A stretch of 64,000 nucleotides of DNA from Symsagittifera roscoffensis (taxonomy: Eukaryota; Xenacoelomorpha; Acoela; Convolutidae). Of the stretch, positions 9,861 through 22,660 are shown piece by piece. The translations under genes were made by a program, and so were the position numbers. The notes below the pieces were generated by a model. The model saw only the letters and a list, made by a program, of their open reading frames with translations, ran no database searches and had not been told where the DNA came from. The stretch spans positions 39,976,397 to 40,040,396 of the forward strand of contig NC_087070.1 of assembly GCF_963678635.1 (NCBI RefSeq), read 5' to 3'. Each line of letters starts with the position of its first letter. Within the stretch, counting starts at the first letter, position 1.

Positions 9861-11838
9861 GAATTCGTTTTCAAAATTACATAAATTTATAGTTATTTTA
9901 AACTTACATAAATTTCATTTTCAAATTTACAAGAAAATTATTATTTTTTAAAGTACCGCAAAAATTCAGTGATTGAGGAATTAGCATGCAACTGGTCTTT
10001 TAATCGCTGATCAACATATAAATAAAATTGTCTCCGCAATTTAAAATCTTTTCTTTCAAGTCGTTTTTTATTTTGAAATATTTTTCAAGTTAGTTTGATT
10101 CTTTATTCAACTATAAAATAATTTATTTTATGTTATTTTTATTTTCGGTTTGAAAGATTAAAAATTCATCTTTCTTATAAGAACGGCAGAAAATGAACCA
10201 ATTCTGATTGGTTTAAAATGGTCAAGTTTTCTGAAAAAAAATGTCGAATATTGATTTTTGAAGAGAAAAATTGTTCAAATTAAAACTTATTGATTTTACA
10301 GAATCTTCATCCTCAAAAAAGAAAAATGTAATTACTTGTTCCCTAAAGCTCATTTCAATCATTTAAATTAAACAGATGCGGCGAGTAAGGGTCATCCAGC
10401 TTTTGATAAGTACATATTGCATGCATTCTTATTGGTCAAAAGAGCCACAAACTTTACTACTTCATCTACTTAAGAATTCAAAGTAAATGCATGTTATCAG
10501 AAAAAAGGTGCACGGTTTACTCAACCCAAAACCAATAGTCCCATAGTGCTGGCTTTCAAACAATCTCCACTAAATACAAAAATTATTTCAACGACTTCGT
10601 TTTTCCTTTCTTCATTCAATTCTCAGTTTGGTTTTTTGGATTCTGAACGAATATATTCTGCCTTCTAATCGGCTGATAAACCAAGTGTAGGTTCTTCAAA
10701 TCTTTGTTTTAAAAAAGGCAATGATGCCCAACTCAAGCAAAAACAATTATATAAAAATTGAGCTTGAGAACTGAACAAACCTATATAACACAAACCTTGC
10801 TTTAGTAAAAAGGTCATTGACCCATTATAGAGCAAACATGGCCAATACACAGTAAAAAAGCGTTTCTATGATGAACAAGAAAATCGAAAAAAAAACTGAC
10901 TATTGTAGACGCATTCGATCTTTTTTCGAACATCAAAAGTTTTTTAAATGGATCAAAAATTCAATTTTTAATTATTTATGTTTTATCGAGCCATCAGCGT
11001 TTTTGTTATTAAGTAGCGTGATTGCCCTTCAACTAAAACCATAGAAAATAAATCAAAAGTTTAACCAGAAAAAAAACATAAGTTTTTTTCGAGCTTAAGG
11101 ATGGTTTTTTGCATAGAGAAAAAATACCTAAATTAAAATAATTTTTTTTCTTTTTTTTTCAATGAAACTTAATTACAGTGTAATAAGATAGCCGACAAAA
11201 AAATGCAGTAATTTTTCTTAAAATAGCAAAAAAATAACATCTATTTACAGTTCTATTTTTTGTCAATAAATTCAATTTGAGGTGAGGTTATCAGGTTGAG
11301 AAAAGCAAGTGCATAGGCGTTGAGAAATTGCTGCATTACATCATTATCGAAACAAAATCTAAAAAAGAAAAAACCTGTTGTCACCAATTTTATTATTCTA
11401 ACGACACACAAAAGTTAAAAGTATGAAAAGGTGGAAAAGGAACGGTAGATGGAACCTTCCTTGGCTAGCACGCTTTCAAAAAGCTACAAAAAAATTTATT
11501 AATTTTAATTTTTTTTCTATTGAAAAGTTTCAAAGTTTAAATTCACTTTCAAAATTGAGTCACCCACACTTTTTTGACCATTTCCACTAGATCGCGTAAT
11601 TTGCCTTCATTCAACAGTTTAATTTGAAATGAACAGAAACTGAAATCAATAGACAAATCGCGAAATCAAGCTTGAGTAAAAATTATTTAAAAAACGGAAC
11701 AAAGTGATACGTGCATTGATATTTGAAAACATGGCAACAGTAAAAGGGAAAAAAATTAACAACACTCAAAAAAAAATTTAATCGAAGAAAATTAATAACA
11801 GGTTAAAATTCTTCAAATTTCAAGAATTGTATACAGGG
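9861..11838. other. AT-rich non-coding stretch
   Basis: Nothing coding is supported. Homopolymer-rich AT sequence without an obvious repeat or RNA gene. Confidence 0.5.
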
Positions 11839-12082
11839 GTTGATTTAGGCTTTTTTTGCGGAGAAGGGGGACTTAGGTGGATTTTCAAAAAAAAATTGCG
11901 CTCCCCCCTCAAAATAAGTATACTTTGGTGATTCGAAGACGCCTTCAGAAAAAATTTAGGGTCAGTCAGCCAAAATGAATATCTCAAAATAGTACAAAGG
12001 CGGGACCCTTTGGGTCGGCAGAGGGCCGAATCCCTGAGCAGGGAGGGGGCGTCCGCCCCCCCTCCCTAAGTCCGCCGGTGGT
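11839..12082. repeat. G/C-clustered short element related to 35.76-36.13 kb
   Basis: A GC-rich island in AT-rich DNA: GATTTAGGCTTTTTTTGCGG at the left, then GGGGGCGTCCGCCCCCCCTC, with TTTGGGTCGGCAGAGGGCCG before it. The 35.76 kb element carries the reverse-complement phrases (GGACGCCCTCCCTCAGGGAT and ACTATTATAAGACCTCCATT versus its counterpart here), so the two belong to one family in opposite orientation. Confidence 0.5.
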
Positions 12083-12429
12083 TGTAAATGATAGGAACTT
12101 TTTTAATTATTCCATTTATAAAACAAAATAATGTTAAAAGGTACCTTATAATTTTGCCGGGATTCAAGTCTACATTTGAATTAAATATCACGGAACTTTT
12201 TCGTTACCTGTACTTTTTTTCTGTTCAATAGTGGAGTAGGCCTTCCTTTTAACAAAGGAAATAAACCAAAGCAAAAAGCAGCTTTTGCGCGAAAATGAAC
12301 CAAAGCTGGTAAAACTGTATCAACGGGTAATTAAGGAATTCCGAAAATTAAAGTGCATTTTTGAAACTAAAGAATATTCTGGTTTTTTGTGATCTTTACA
12401 CAATTCGATGATGGAGTGTGATGTCCTAT

Positions 12430-13590
12430 TAACATTGGGAAGTAACTGAACTTGAAAAGAAAACTAGCCTCGAAAAATTCAACAGACGAACAAAATTTAA
12501 TATTTTTTCTCAAAAAAAAAACAAAAAATCAACGCGACCAAAGTAAAGGACAAAAATCTTAATCTTTTACAGTAAAAATGCGTTACCTTCAAGTTTTTCA
12601 AGATATTTGAAGGTCAAAATTTGGGCAATTTTTGTCGGGAGCGTAATTAGCTTTCCATTAAGGAAACGGTTTTAAAGAAAATTAAAGTCAGACAACCGAA
12701 AAATATACATTAGTGTGAACAAATTTGAAAAAGTTCCGGAGAAAACCACACGTGATCCTTAAACTCAAGAAAACTAAAACATAACCAACAGACATTAAGA
12801 AAACAGTCAAAAACACGCAAGTAAAAAAGTTACTGACAAAAGTCAACGAAAAAAAGATGACTTTCAATTTTATTGAATTTCTAGAACAATTTATTTAAAA
12901 ACACTTTTGTGATAAAATTTTTCAAATTTCAAAAAACGGGATAAAAAATTGAAATTTTTATTCCGCTGCAAAATTTGGTAAGAAAAACTCAAATTCGAAA
13001 TTAGAATTCGAACACAATTTTTGCGACTTTAAAACTTTTGCTATTTAATAGTGGACTTTGCATTTCTTTCAACAAAAAAATGATTTGAGCTCAAATTGAA
13101 CTGAAAAGTCAAACCGCGAAAAAGTACATTTGAGCGTGAACAAATTTTGAGATTTCAAAAAACAATCATCACGACCTATATAAAAACTTCATTGACAGTA
13201 ATATGAAAACTATAGAAAAAAACGAAACTGCTCTTTGTAAACACAAGCGAAGATGCAAAAAAGAGCTCTTAACAGGCCAAACAAAGTAGGGAAACAAGGA
13301 AAAGATTGAAAATAGTTTGAGAAAAAAACTTCGAATGCTTGTAATTTAGCGAACACTAGCCACCAATAAGGCAGCTACAGTTTCTATCAAATGGCCTATG
13401 CTCCGTATCAAAAATTCGAGCAACGTCCTCGCATCTGCGCCACGGTCGCTTCGAAGCAAACTATTGGCCCAGCTAATGCTGGATCCACCTGTTTTATTTA
13501 TTTTAATCAAGTTGAACTGACACGGAAAAGCGTAATTTTCCAAAAAAAGGGAGTTACGCAAAGCCCCAGTGAAATAGGGAATTAGCCGCT
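12430..13590. repeat. Tandem array unit 1 (1161 bp)
   Basis: First of four head-to-tail units that start TAACATTGGGAAGTAACTGA and end GGGAATTAGCCGCTT. It contains a copy of the TIR repeat family (ACATAACCAACAGAC near 12780 to the GACCTATATAAAAACTTCAT block near 13175). It also has a GC-richer segment, about 13350-13500, open on both strands (64 residues on plus, 71 on minus), which I do not recognise. Confidence 0.9.
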
Positions 13591-14757
13591 TAACATTGGG
13601 AAGTAACTGAACTTGAAAAGAAAACTAGCCTCAAAAATTCAACAGACGAACAAAATTTATTATTTTTTCTCAAAAAAAACAAAAATTCAACGCGACCAAA
13701 GTAAAGGACAAAAATCTCAATCTTTTACAGTATAAATGCGTTACCTTCAAGTTTTTCACAATTTCAAGATTATTGAAGGTCAAAATTTGGGCAATTTTGG
13801 TCGGGAGCGTAATTAGCTTTCCATTAAGCAAACGGTTTTAAAGAAAATTAAAGTCAGACAACCGAAAAATATACATTAGTGTGAACAAATTTGAAAAAGT
13901 TCCGGAGAAAACCACACGTGATCCTTAAACTCAAGAAAACTAAAACATAACCAACAGACTTTAAGAAAACAGTCAAAAACACGCAAGTAAAAAAGTTACT
14001 GACAAAATTCAACGAAAAAAAAGATGACTTTCAATTTTATTGAATTTCTAGAACAATTTATTTAAAGACACTTTTGTAATAAAATTTTTCAAATTTCAAA
14101 AAACGGGATAAAAAATTGAAATTTTTATTCCGCTGCAAAATTTGGTAAGAAAAACTCAAATTCGAAATTAGAATTCGAACACAATTTTTGCGACTTTAAT
14201 ACTTTTGCTATTTAATAGTGGACTTTGCATTTCTTTCAACAAAGAAATGATTTGAGCTCAAATTGAACTGAAAAGTCAAACCGCGAAAAAGTACATTTGA
14301 GCGTGAACAAATTTTGAGATTTCAAAAAACAATCATCACGACCTATATAAAAACTTCATTGACAGTAATATGAAAACTATACAAAAAAACGAAACTGCTC
14401 TTTGTAAACACAAGCGAAGATGCAAAAAAGAGCTCTTAACAGGCCAAACAAAGTAGGGAAACAAGGAAAAGATTGAAAATAGTTTGAGAAAAAAACTTCG
14501 AACGCTTGTAATTTAGCGAACACTAGCCACCAATAAGGCAGCTACAGTTTCTATCAAATGGCCTATGCTCCGTATCAAAAATTCGAGCAACGTCCTCGCA
14601 TCTGCGCCACGGTCGCTTCGAAGCAAACTATTGGCCCAGCTAATGCTGGATCCACCTGTTTTATTATTTTTATTCAAGTTGAACTGACACGGAAAAGCGT
14701 AATTTTCCAAAAAAAGGGAGTTACGCAAAGCCCCAGTGAAATAGGGAATTAGCCGCT
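13591..14757. repeat. Tandem array unit 2 (1167 bp)
   Basis: Almost identical to units 1 and 3, differing by scattered substitutions and homopolymer length. Same internal TIR repeat and same GC-richer ORF island (about 14517-14670). Confidence 0.92.
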
Positions 14758-15928
14758 TAACATTGGGAAGTAACTGAACTTGAAAAGAAAACTAGCCTCA
14801 AAAAATTCAACAGACGAACAAAATTTTTTATTTTTTCTCAAAAAAAAAACAAAAATTCAACGCGACCAAAGTAAAGGACAAAAATCTTAATCTTTTACAG
14901 TATAAATGCGTTACCTTCAAGTTTTTCACAATTTCAAGATATTTGAAGGTCAAAATTTGGGCAATTTTGGTCGGGAGCGTAATTAGCTTTCCATTAAGGA
15001 AACGGTTTTAGAGAAAATTAAAGTCAGACAACCGAAAAATATACATTAGTGTGAACAAATTTGAAAAAGTTCCGGAGAAAACCACACGTGATCCTTAAAC
15101 TCAAGAAAACTAAAACATAACCAACAGACATTAAGAAAACAGTCAAAAACACGCAAGTAAAAAAGTTACTGACAAAATTCAACGAAAAAAAAGATGACTT
15201 TCAATTTTATTGAATTTCTAGAACAATTTATTTAAAGACACTTTTGTAATAAAATTTTTCAAATTTCAAAAAACGGGATAAAAAATTGAAATTTTTATTC
15301 CGCTGCAAAATTTGGTAAGAAAAACTCAAATTCGAAATTAGAATTCGAACACAATTTTTGCGACTTTAATACTTTTGCTATTTAATAGTGGACTTTGCAT
15401 TTCTTTCAACAAAAAAAAGATTTGAGCTCAAATTGAACTGAAAAGTCAAACCGCGAAAAAGTACATTTGAGCGTGAACAAATTTTGAGATTTCAAAAAAC
15501 AATCATCACGACCTATATAAAAACTTCATTGACAGTAATATGAAAACTATACAAAAAAAACGAAACTGCTCTTTGTAAACACAAGCGAAGATGCAAAAAA
15601 GAGCTCTTAACAGGCCAAACAAAGTAGGGAAACAAGGAAAAGATTGAAAATAGTTTGAGAAAAAAACTTCGAAAGCTTGTAATTTGGCGAACACTAGCCA
15701 CCAATAAGGCAGCTACAGTTTCTATCAAATGGCCTATGCTCCGTATCAAAAATTCGAGCAACGTCCTCGCATCTGCGCCACGGTCGCTTCGAAGCAAACT
15801 ATTGGCCCAGCTAATGCTGGATCCACCTGTTTTATTATTTTTAATCAAGTTGAACTGACACGGAAAAGCGTAATTCTCCAAAAAAAGGGAGTTACGCAAA
15901 GCCCCAGTGAAATAGGGAATTAGCCGCT
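14758..15928. repeat. Tandem array unit 3 (1171 bp)
   Basis: Near-identical to unit 2. A short indel extends the minus-strand open frame here to 128 residues (15513-15899), showing that the frame length depends on homopolymer changes rather than selection. Confidence 0.92.
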
Positions 15929-17040
15929 TAACATTGGGAAGTAACTGAACTTGAAAAGAAAACTAGCCTCAAAAAATTCAACAGACGAACAAAATTTATT
16001 ATTTTTTCTCAAAAAAAAAACAAAAATTCAACGCGACCAAAGTAAAGGACAAAAATCTTAATCTTTTACAGTATAAATGCGTTATCTTCAAGTTTTTCAC
16101 AATTTCAAGATATTTGAAGGTCAAAATTTGGGCAATTTTGGTCGGGAGCGTAATTAGCTTTCCATTAAGGAAACGGTTTTAAAGAAAATTAAAGTCAGAC
16201 AACCGAAAAATATACATTAGTGTGAACAAATTTGAAAAACTTCCGGAGAAAACCACACGTGATCCTTAAACTCAAGAAAACTGACAAAATTCAACAAAAA
16301 AAAGATGACTTTCAATTTTATTGAATTTCTATAACAATTTATTTAATAACACTTTTGTAATAAAATTTTTCAAATTTCAAAAAACGGGATAAAAAATTGA
16401 AATTTTTATTCCGCTGCAAAATTTGGTAAGTAAAACTCACATTCGAAATTAGAATTCGAACACAATTTTTGCGACTTTAATACTTTTGCTATTTAATAGT
16501 GGACTTTGCATTTCTTTCAACAAAAAAATGATTTGAGCTCAAATTGAACTGAAAAGTCAAACCGCGAAAAAGTACATTTGAGCGTGAACAAATTTTGAGA
16601 TTTCAAAAAACAATCATCACGACCTATATAAAAACTTCATTGACAGTAATATGAAAACTATACAAAAAAACGAAACTGCTCTTTGTAAACACAAGCGAAG
16701 ATGCAAAAAAGAGCTCTTAACAGGCCAAACAAAGTAGGGAAACAAGGAAAAGATTCAAAATAGTTTGAGAAAAAAACTTCGAACGCTTGTAATTTAGCGA
16801 ACACTAGCCACCAATAAGGCAGCTACAGTTTCTATCAAATGGCCTATGCTCCGTATCAAAAATTCGAGCAACGTCCTCGCATCTGCGCCACGGTCGCTTC
16901 GAAGCAAATTTTTGGCCCAGCTAATGCTGGATCCACCTGTTTTATTATTTTTAATCAAGTTGAACTGACACGGAAAAGCGTAATTTTCCAAAAAAAAGGA
17001 GTTACGCAAAGCCCCAGTGAAATAGGGAATTAGCCGCTTA
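15929..17040. repeat. Tandem array unit 4 (1112 bp, 59-base internal deletion)
   Basis: As the other units, but a 59-base segment after CTCAAGAAAACT is missing (around 16282). The removed piece begins with the conserved 5' end of the TIR repeat family (ACATAACCAACAGACATTAA) and is bounded by the microhomology ACT, which suggests a slippage or end-joining deletion. The array ends at the same GGGAATTAGCCGCTTA boundary at 17040. Confidence 0.9.
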
Positions 17041-18010
17041 TTCTAAGGAGAAAACTACTACTCGTTCTTTCAATTGAAGTCTTTATCTCAGATTTGACTG
17101 GATAGTTTTTGAAAAAAGTAGTGATTCCAGAAAATCATCAAATCTCAAGAACTTGATTTGACTAATTTCGAAAAATTTTCCTACTAAAATATGGGGTTAG
17201 CCTTTTATGCGGGAAGGCTTCCATCCTGGTTTTTAGTAGAACCCCTGATATCAAAATGATCTAATAGATTCTGGGAACAATGATAAAATTTCTAAACGGT
17301 AAAAGTTTCAAAAATGGATTTTTACGAAGCGATTTCAGCTTTTCTACAAATAAATAGTGTGAAACAGATAGCACCATATTAGTTCGAATGAACTATCAAC
17401 CTCAGAATCATCAAGTTATTTTTTGAAAAAAGAATAAGTTTCCAAAAATCGGGCAAAAATTCAAAAAACGGACTTTATCATGGCCATATATTTTTTCAAA
17501 ATGCAGGGCAAAGCCGCTTCCGCAGAAAATCTTTGCATAATTGATTGTTTTACTTGCTGTTAAGACCTGAATCTCCGATTTGGCAGGTTTATTTTTGTAG
17601 AAATCAAATCTTTAAAATTTTAACAAAATGTCAAAATATGGGCTTGTTTAAGCTTTTTCTACTGAACTTGGGGAATAGCCTCTTGAGAAGAGGAGATCAC
17701 CATAATTTATTTTTTTGATTGAAACCCTCATCTCAGTTTTGTGCATTTAACATTTGGGAAAATGAAAAAATCTAAAACAAATAGGTCAAAAACCCATCTA
17801 CTGAATCCATCTTCGAAAGCGGTAGAACGTGGGTTACAATGAAAACAAACTAGCGAAATATTCAAGCACAAAAAAGAGCAGCCGGTTTTTCAATTGGTTC
17901 AATTTTTTCGAAAAAAAAATAGAATTTAGCGAAAAGTGCAAACATTTTCCAAAGCGTTGCAAAAAACAACAATACCCATACACTTTCATAATACCTGTAT
18001 TTTTTCTCAA
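17041..18010 (+). mobile_element. Dispersed ~170-base-unit element, copy 2 (partial)
   Basis: Shares the unit phrases with the 8 kb and 56 kb copies (for example GGGGTTAGCCTTTTATGCGG near 17193 and TGGCCATATATTTTTTC near 17480). It also shares ACTTTCATAATACCTGT near 17981 with 57129. It abuts the last unit of the tandem array. Confidence 0.45.
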
Positions 18011-19869
18011 ACAAGACCAAACAATAGCCAAAAATAAGGCAGCAGCAGATGCTTGTTATTGCTTGAGCTTAAATAGGCATAAAAACATTAAACTGAAATG
18101 TATCAAAATTCCACCAAATGAGCACTTTTATTTGAGACTTAGGTAAGAAAAAAGTTCTTTGTAATAATACACTACGGCTGGCTTGTGTGAAAAGGTTGAG
18201 TCAATACAGACAATGCTTCGAAATAAATGACTAAAATTTTTGGAGAACGCCATTTATTCGACAAATTTTTTTGACTCATGTTCTTTCAAAATTTAGGAAA
18301 CGTTAAATTTTCAATTGAGCTTGCGTAAACTATTTGAGATTTCATACATCAGACTGATTTTTGTTTTCTATAAAATTTGGTGAGTTAGAATTCGCAAATA
18401 GAAAAGAATGAAGTTTTGACGTGTTCAATGATGACCAGAATATATCCACTTTACTCTTTGAGCCTTTCTAATTCGCAACAAAACTCTGTTTAACTTTGCT
18501 TGTCCAGAAGCTGTTGAAGCATTTCCTGGATTTGAGCTAGTTGTTTTCCGTTCTCTCTAGATTGATTCTCCAGCAGTGCTATTTGTGTTCTAAGTCCTTT
18601 GTCAGCCTCGTCGAATCTAGGCAGAAATAAACCAAAACTTTCAACTGTCAAAAATTGTGAAACTCCACAAGAGCTTCAAAACGATGTTCCAAGTTTTATT
18701 CAAAAACGCTGTTTCAGACTTTTCAGTTGAGCTAGGGAATTTTTTGGCATTGAAACCAATCAGAAAAAAGAGCTAATGACACAGTAAAAAGGGAGTAACT
18801 CAACTCCGATTATCACAAATATAGTATGTAAAGCTAATGGAAAAAAGAGGGCAGAAATCGAAAAAACAAAAAATGAAAATAGTGAAAAACAACTAGATCT
18901 ATCGATGTTGAATCACAAAACTCACTTTGAGCAAAAACAACTAGAAAGACAATTGTCAGCATAAAAACATAGCCAACAGACAGTTAGACAAGAGCCAATA
19001 CAAGTGAACATGAAAAAAAAACTGACTTCTTTTTAGAAAAAAACTGAAACTTTCGAATTTCAAAAATAGGTCATCTCTAAGGCCTTTTTTTAGTAGTCTA
19101 AGGTCATTTTTTGAATAGCCATATGTTCGAGTGGAGTTTGCCTTACTTTACAAAGGAAACGAACTGAACTTGATGAATGCACTTTTTTGATAAAATTGAC
19201 CCATATTGAGAAAACTGGATTATTCGGTAGTTTTATTTTGCTGGGAAAGCTGATAAATGAATTCATTTTCGAAACTACAGTAACGGGACATAGAAGATGT
19301 AGCTTTTTGATTTGAACGAGAAAATGAACGAGCTTTTTCTTCACATTTTGTTCGTTTTTTGCATCTATTTAATATACAGGATTCAAATTTTGACAGAGGG
19401 TAGATAAATTATTTGAAAGGGCTTAACCAGGCCAAAAGAAGAAATTTCTTGCTTTGAAGGCGTAAATTAGCAGGCTTATTACCACTAATTTCACAGGTGT
19501 TCTTGCTGTGGAAACAACTTCACAAACATTAAAAGGATTTTTAATTATTGGGCTCAAATAAGTTCACTGGAAAGCCTATGAGCTAGACTTACTTATTATG
19601 TTGCCTAAAAAGGACATAAAAAGAATTAACGGAGTTAGTTGGTCCGGCGTCGAGAAACGGTCATCTGTTTTCCCGACACATACACAAAAGTTTCATGGAG
19701 CTCATATCAGAAAAATGGACAAAACCTACACAAAACACACCTGCTAATGAGACTCCTGTGCTTAGATTGGAGCAGTGTTTTTCAAAAGATTTGCTGGAAT
19801 GTTTCTTGTGTTGACTGAATTCGATTATCAGCTCGAACTTATTCTCAAAATTATAGCCGTTTTCTTACG
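18011..19869. other. AT-rich stretch with a TIR-family repeat
   Basis: No gene supported. A copy of the TIR repeat family starts near 18965 (ACATAGCCAACAGACAGTTA) and continues to about 19170. The remainder is AT-rich with no recognised feature. Confidence 0.45.
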
Positions 19870-19951
19870 CCGGACAAAGTAAATCTGCTATTTCTGTTAC
19901 TGGTCATTTGCCGGACAAAGTAAATCTGCTATTTCTGTTACTGGTCATTTT
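19870..19951. repeat. Exact tandem duplication of 41 bases
   Basis: CCGGACAAAGTAAATCTGCT starts at 19870 and again at 19911, and the 41-base copies look identical. A young local duplication. Confidence 0.9.
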
Positions 19952-20268
19952 TAGGGATCATAATATGTAATTCAAGCTCATCAACCTCCCAAAGAACAAA
20001 ATTGAGCCCATTAATTCGAATTCCTTATATTGTTTATGAGGTTTTTTCCACAGCAAGAACACCTGTGAAAGTAGTTATGATAAGTTAGCTAATTTGCGCC
20101 TTCAAAACAAAATTTTTCAACTTTCGGCCCAGTTAGGCCCTTTCAGATAATTTCATCGACCTTATAACAAAAATTGAATCCTGTATCTCACAAAAGTTGC
20201 AGAGAAAACGAGTAAAGCGTGAAGATAAGTTTCGTTAATTTTATCGTTGAAATCAAAAACATTATGCC

Positions 20269-20306
20269 CTGCAGTCACAGGGCAACTTTATGCCCTGTGA
20301 CTGTAG
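20269..20306. repeat. Stable hairpin, 16-base arms
   Basis: CTGCAGTCACAGGGCA (20269-20284), loop ACTTTA, then TGCCCTGTGACTGTAG (20291-20306). The arms pair with one mismatch. GC-rich in AT-rich surroundings; function unknown. Confidence 0.8.
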
Positions 20307-20339
20307 AAATCAATAATTTTTTCTTGATCTCTGCATTTT

Positions 20340-20500
20340 TCGAGCGTGGTGTTTACCGTCCTTAACAAATGAAGCGATCTGAACTGAAAAAACGATCAAA
20401 GACGAACAGCGAAAAAAAACAAGAAATCATCAAGACCTGTATAAGAGTCTTCAGAAGGTTCATCGACTCTTAATAGCAATGCATCAAGCAAAATGAGCAA
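20340..20500. repeat. TIR-family repeat, 3' part
   Basis: Ends with ATCAAGACCTGTATAAGAGT then GGTTCATCGACTCTTAAT, the conserved right end of the ~450-base family seen many times in the TRPM introns. Confidence 0.6.
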
Positions 20501-20754
20501 AGAGGTGAATAAGCCAACAACTTAGGCAAACTCCCGTTGAGCCAAGAAAAGGATAAAACAAGCTATAGATAAAAAAAACTGTGAAAAATTAAAAGAAATG
20601 TAAATCTTTCACGAAGATTGAAAAATCCAAACAGAATGAAATTTTGAAAACAAAAACTTCAGAAGGTGGTTGTAGGAATAGAAAAATTATGCACAAGAAT
20701 TGACTTCAAACCAGTTCGTTGAACAAAGTTTTTTTCATGAAAAAATGTCTGTTG

Positions 20755-22150
20755 TTAGCTTAAGCCCCGCGAGGACACGGCCTGCATGCACAAACCAAGC
20801 CCCAGAAAGGTCGCAATTATGGTTGGACGAAGCCAAATGTCTATTGGAGTTTTAAAAAGAGGTTCCGGGATCAGGTTGAAAAATGGAGATTGGTATGGGG
20901 GAAGTAGAGCCGGGGTAGTTTGAGAGATAGTTGGGTTCAATACGATTCAGGTACGTATTGAAGAAGGAGCTGTACTCGGCTCACAAATGGGATGTGGTGC
21001 TTCTGCTAATAGTGGAACGAGGGAGTGATTGTTTGGCGGCGGAGATATCAGGTGGTCTGAGAGGCAGGACTTAGTAGCATAGTAGCGGATGCGATTTTCC
21101 ACGATCAAAAAGTAACAATCTGAATGTTAAAGATCTTTTGCGCTTATCTCTATGCGCCCTGTTAATACGCAGAGAGCAGCATTTTTCACTGATTGCAATT
21201 TGTTTAAGGATCTGTTCACTGGCATTATGTGACCAGGCAGGACTCGCATAACCTAAAATTTGTCTTACCAAAGCTTTAAGAGTAACCAATAAAATTTCTT
21301 TGGACAGATCCCAAATAGTCCCGGATAGAACCTTCAGGATCGTAATCATGCGCACGGGTTTTGCGGATGTTCCTCGCAAAATTCAGCAAAATTTAGGGAC
21401 CGATCGAAGACGGCACTAAGTATTTAGGAATATTTCTCGACGGACAGATTTGCGTTATTCATTTTCATTATCGGAACGTTGTCAAAATCATTGTTAAGAG
21501 AAGAAAAGCTGGCCAAATCTTTCGAAGAAAAAACCTCAAGGCAAAAACATATGTGTAATTTTATGTGCTAGATTTTGGATAAGATTGATTAGGCCATATA
21601 AACTTTGGAGTAGACAAAAAGGTGGAAGTCGTCCGCGTAAGCTTGCAGTTTTACATCGGGGGCAATAATGAAGAGTCATTAACGTTAAAATTAAATAATA
21701 TTGGGGATAAGACAGCTTTGACGGACGCCTGTATGACCCCTTCTAGATTTTGACAAGGTATCCTTGAACATAGTTTTTGATTGTTGCCCACCACCCACTC
21801 AGGTGATTTGACAACCACTTTATTAGGCTTCACGTTAAGCTCGTGCCATGAAAGAGATTCAGTAGGGTATAATGGCTGACCATGTCGAAAGAGTTTGATA
21901 AACCAAGTGTTACTAGGACTGTCCTATTCGGAGGCCTTTATTAGTTAAAAGTTGAAAAAAAATGCTGTGGTGGTTGAGTGGATCGGTGGAAAACCATGCT
22001 GATGATTAGCTTTGAAAAGGATTTTGGCCAGTGTGTGATGGATCAAAGATTCTGAACTTTAAACAGCTGGACTGAAAATCGAAACAGGGAGGTAAGATTC
22101 CAACGAGTTGAGGTCTTTGTTTGGCTTCGGGAGCGGAACCACTTTAGAAT
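20755..22150 (-). pseudogene. Degraded non-LTR retrotransposon (reverse transcriptase)
   Basis: Minus-strand fragments read in the order of a Jockey/CR1-like reverse transcriptase. Near 22140-22030 is a P-x-P-K-P-N-K-D...N-S-L-E-S-Y-like block. At 21760-21680 is a degraded G-V-P-Q-G-S-V-L-S-P motif (read as V-L-S-P-I-L-F-N-F). At 21290-21130 is L-V-R-Q-I-L-G-Y-A-S-P-A-W. A Pro-rich tail runs down to about 20755. Stops and frame changes break it throughout, so it is not functional. Family naming beyond non-LTR reverse transcriptase is tentative. Confidence 0.7.
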
Positions 22151-22523
22151 TTTTCTAAAGTAACTACTAAACAATTGCAAAATCATTGCTTATCTCAAGA
22201 AAAGTTTTTAAAAAAAGTCGAAATACTTTTTTTAATAAATAGCCTTGCAATTATCATTTCTATAAATCTACTTTCAACAAGAAAAAGAGAAGTTGCTCTT
22301 TCCCATTGTTTCTCTACATTCTTGCTGCTAAACTGAGGTGTCTTAACTGCTATCCTATTGTCCAATTTAATAAATTTGAAAATTTTTCTTTACGTAGAAA
22401 CGATGCCAGTAAAAAATTTTGACATCTGGAACAACTTTAAGAATTTTAATTATGGGACGGAGGTGGAAGGCGGTGAGAAACTAAGAAAAAGTCAGAACAG
22501 CCTATGATTTATGACGGTGGTTC

Positions 22524-22660
22524 CTACTTCTGGGTAAGTTGTACGACTTGTTTGGACACGTCCTCCCCCTGTCTGCTACTCCTCTCCATCATGAACTCCT
22601 CCTTCACCTCCTCTTCGAACATTAACAACTCATACATCCGGGAGGTGCTCACATCCAACG
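22524..22660 (-). CDS. TRPM: TRPM exon 18 (start of coiled coil, stop)
   Basis: 44 codons then TAG (22524-22526). Acid-rich L-M-F-E-E-E-V-K-E-E-F-M-M-E-R matches the F-E-E-x-x-x-E-E-Y-x-x-x-K segment that precedes the TRPM coiled coil. The stop comes earlier than in vertebrate TRPMs. GTAGGA overlaps the stop and could serve as a donor to another exon, but I find none downstream. Confidence 0.85.

Noticed and set aside
12430..17040. The repeated 64-residue (plus) and 71-residue (minus) ORFs as real genes
   Set aside because: Both strands are open at once, their lengths change with homopolymer indels among units, and conservation is no higher than in the rest of the unit.
20755..20940. A separate C-terminal TRPM exon in this stretch
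   Set aside because: The minus-strand text is Pro-rich LINE tail continuous with the reverse transcriptase remnant and does not resemble a TRPM coiled coil.
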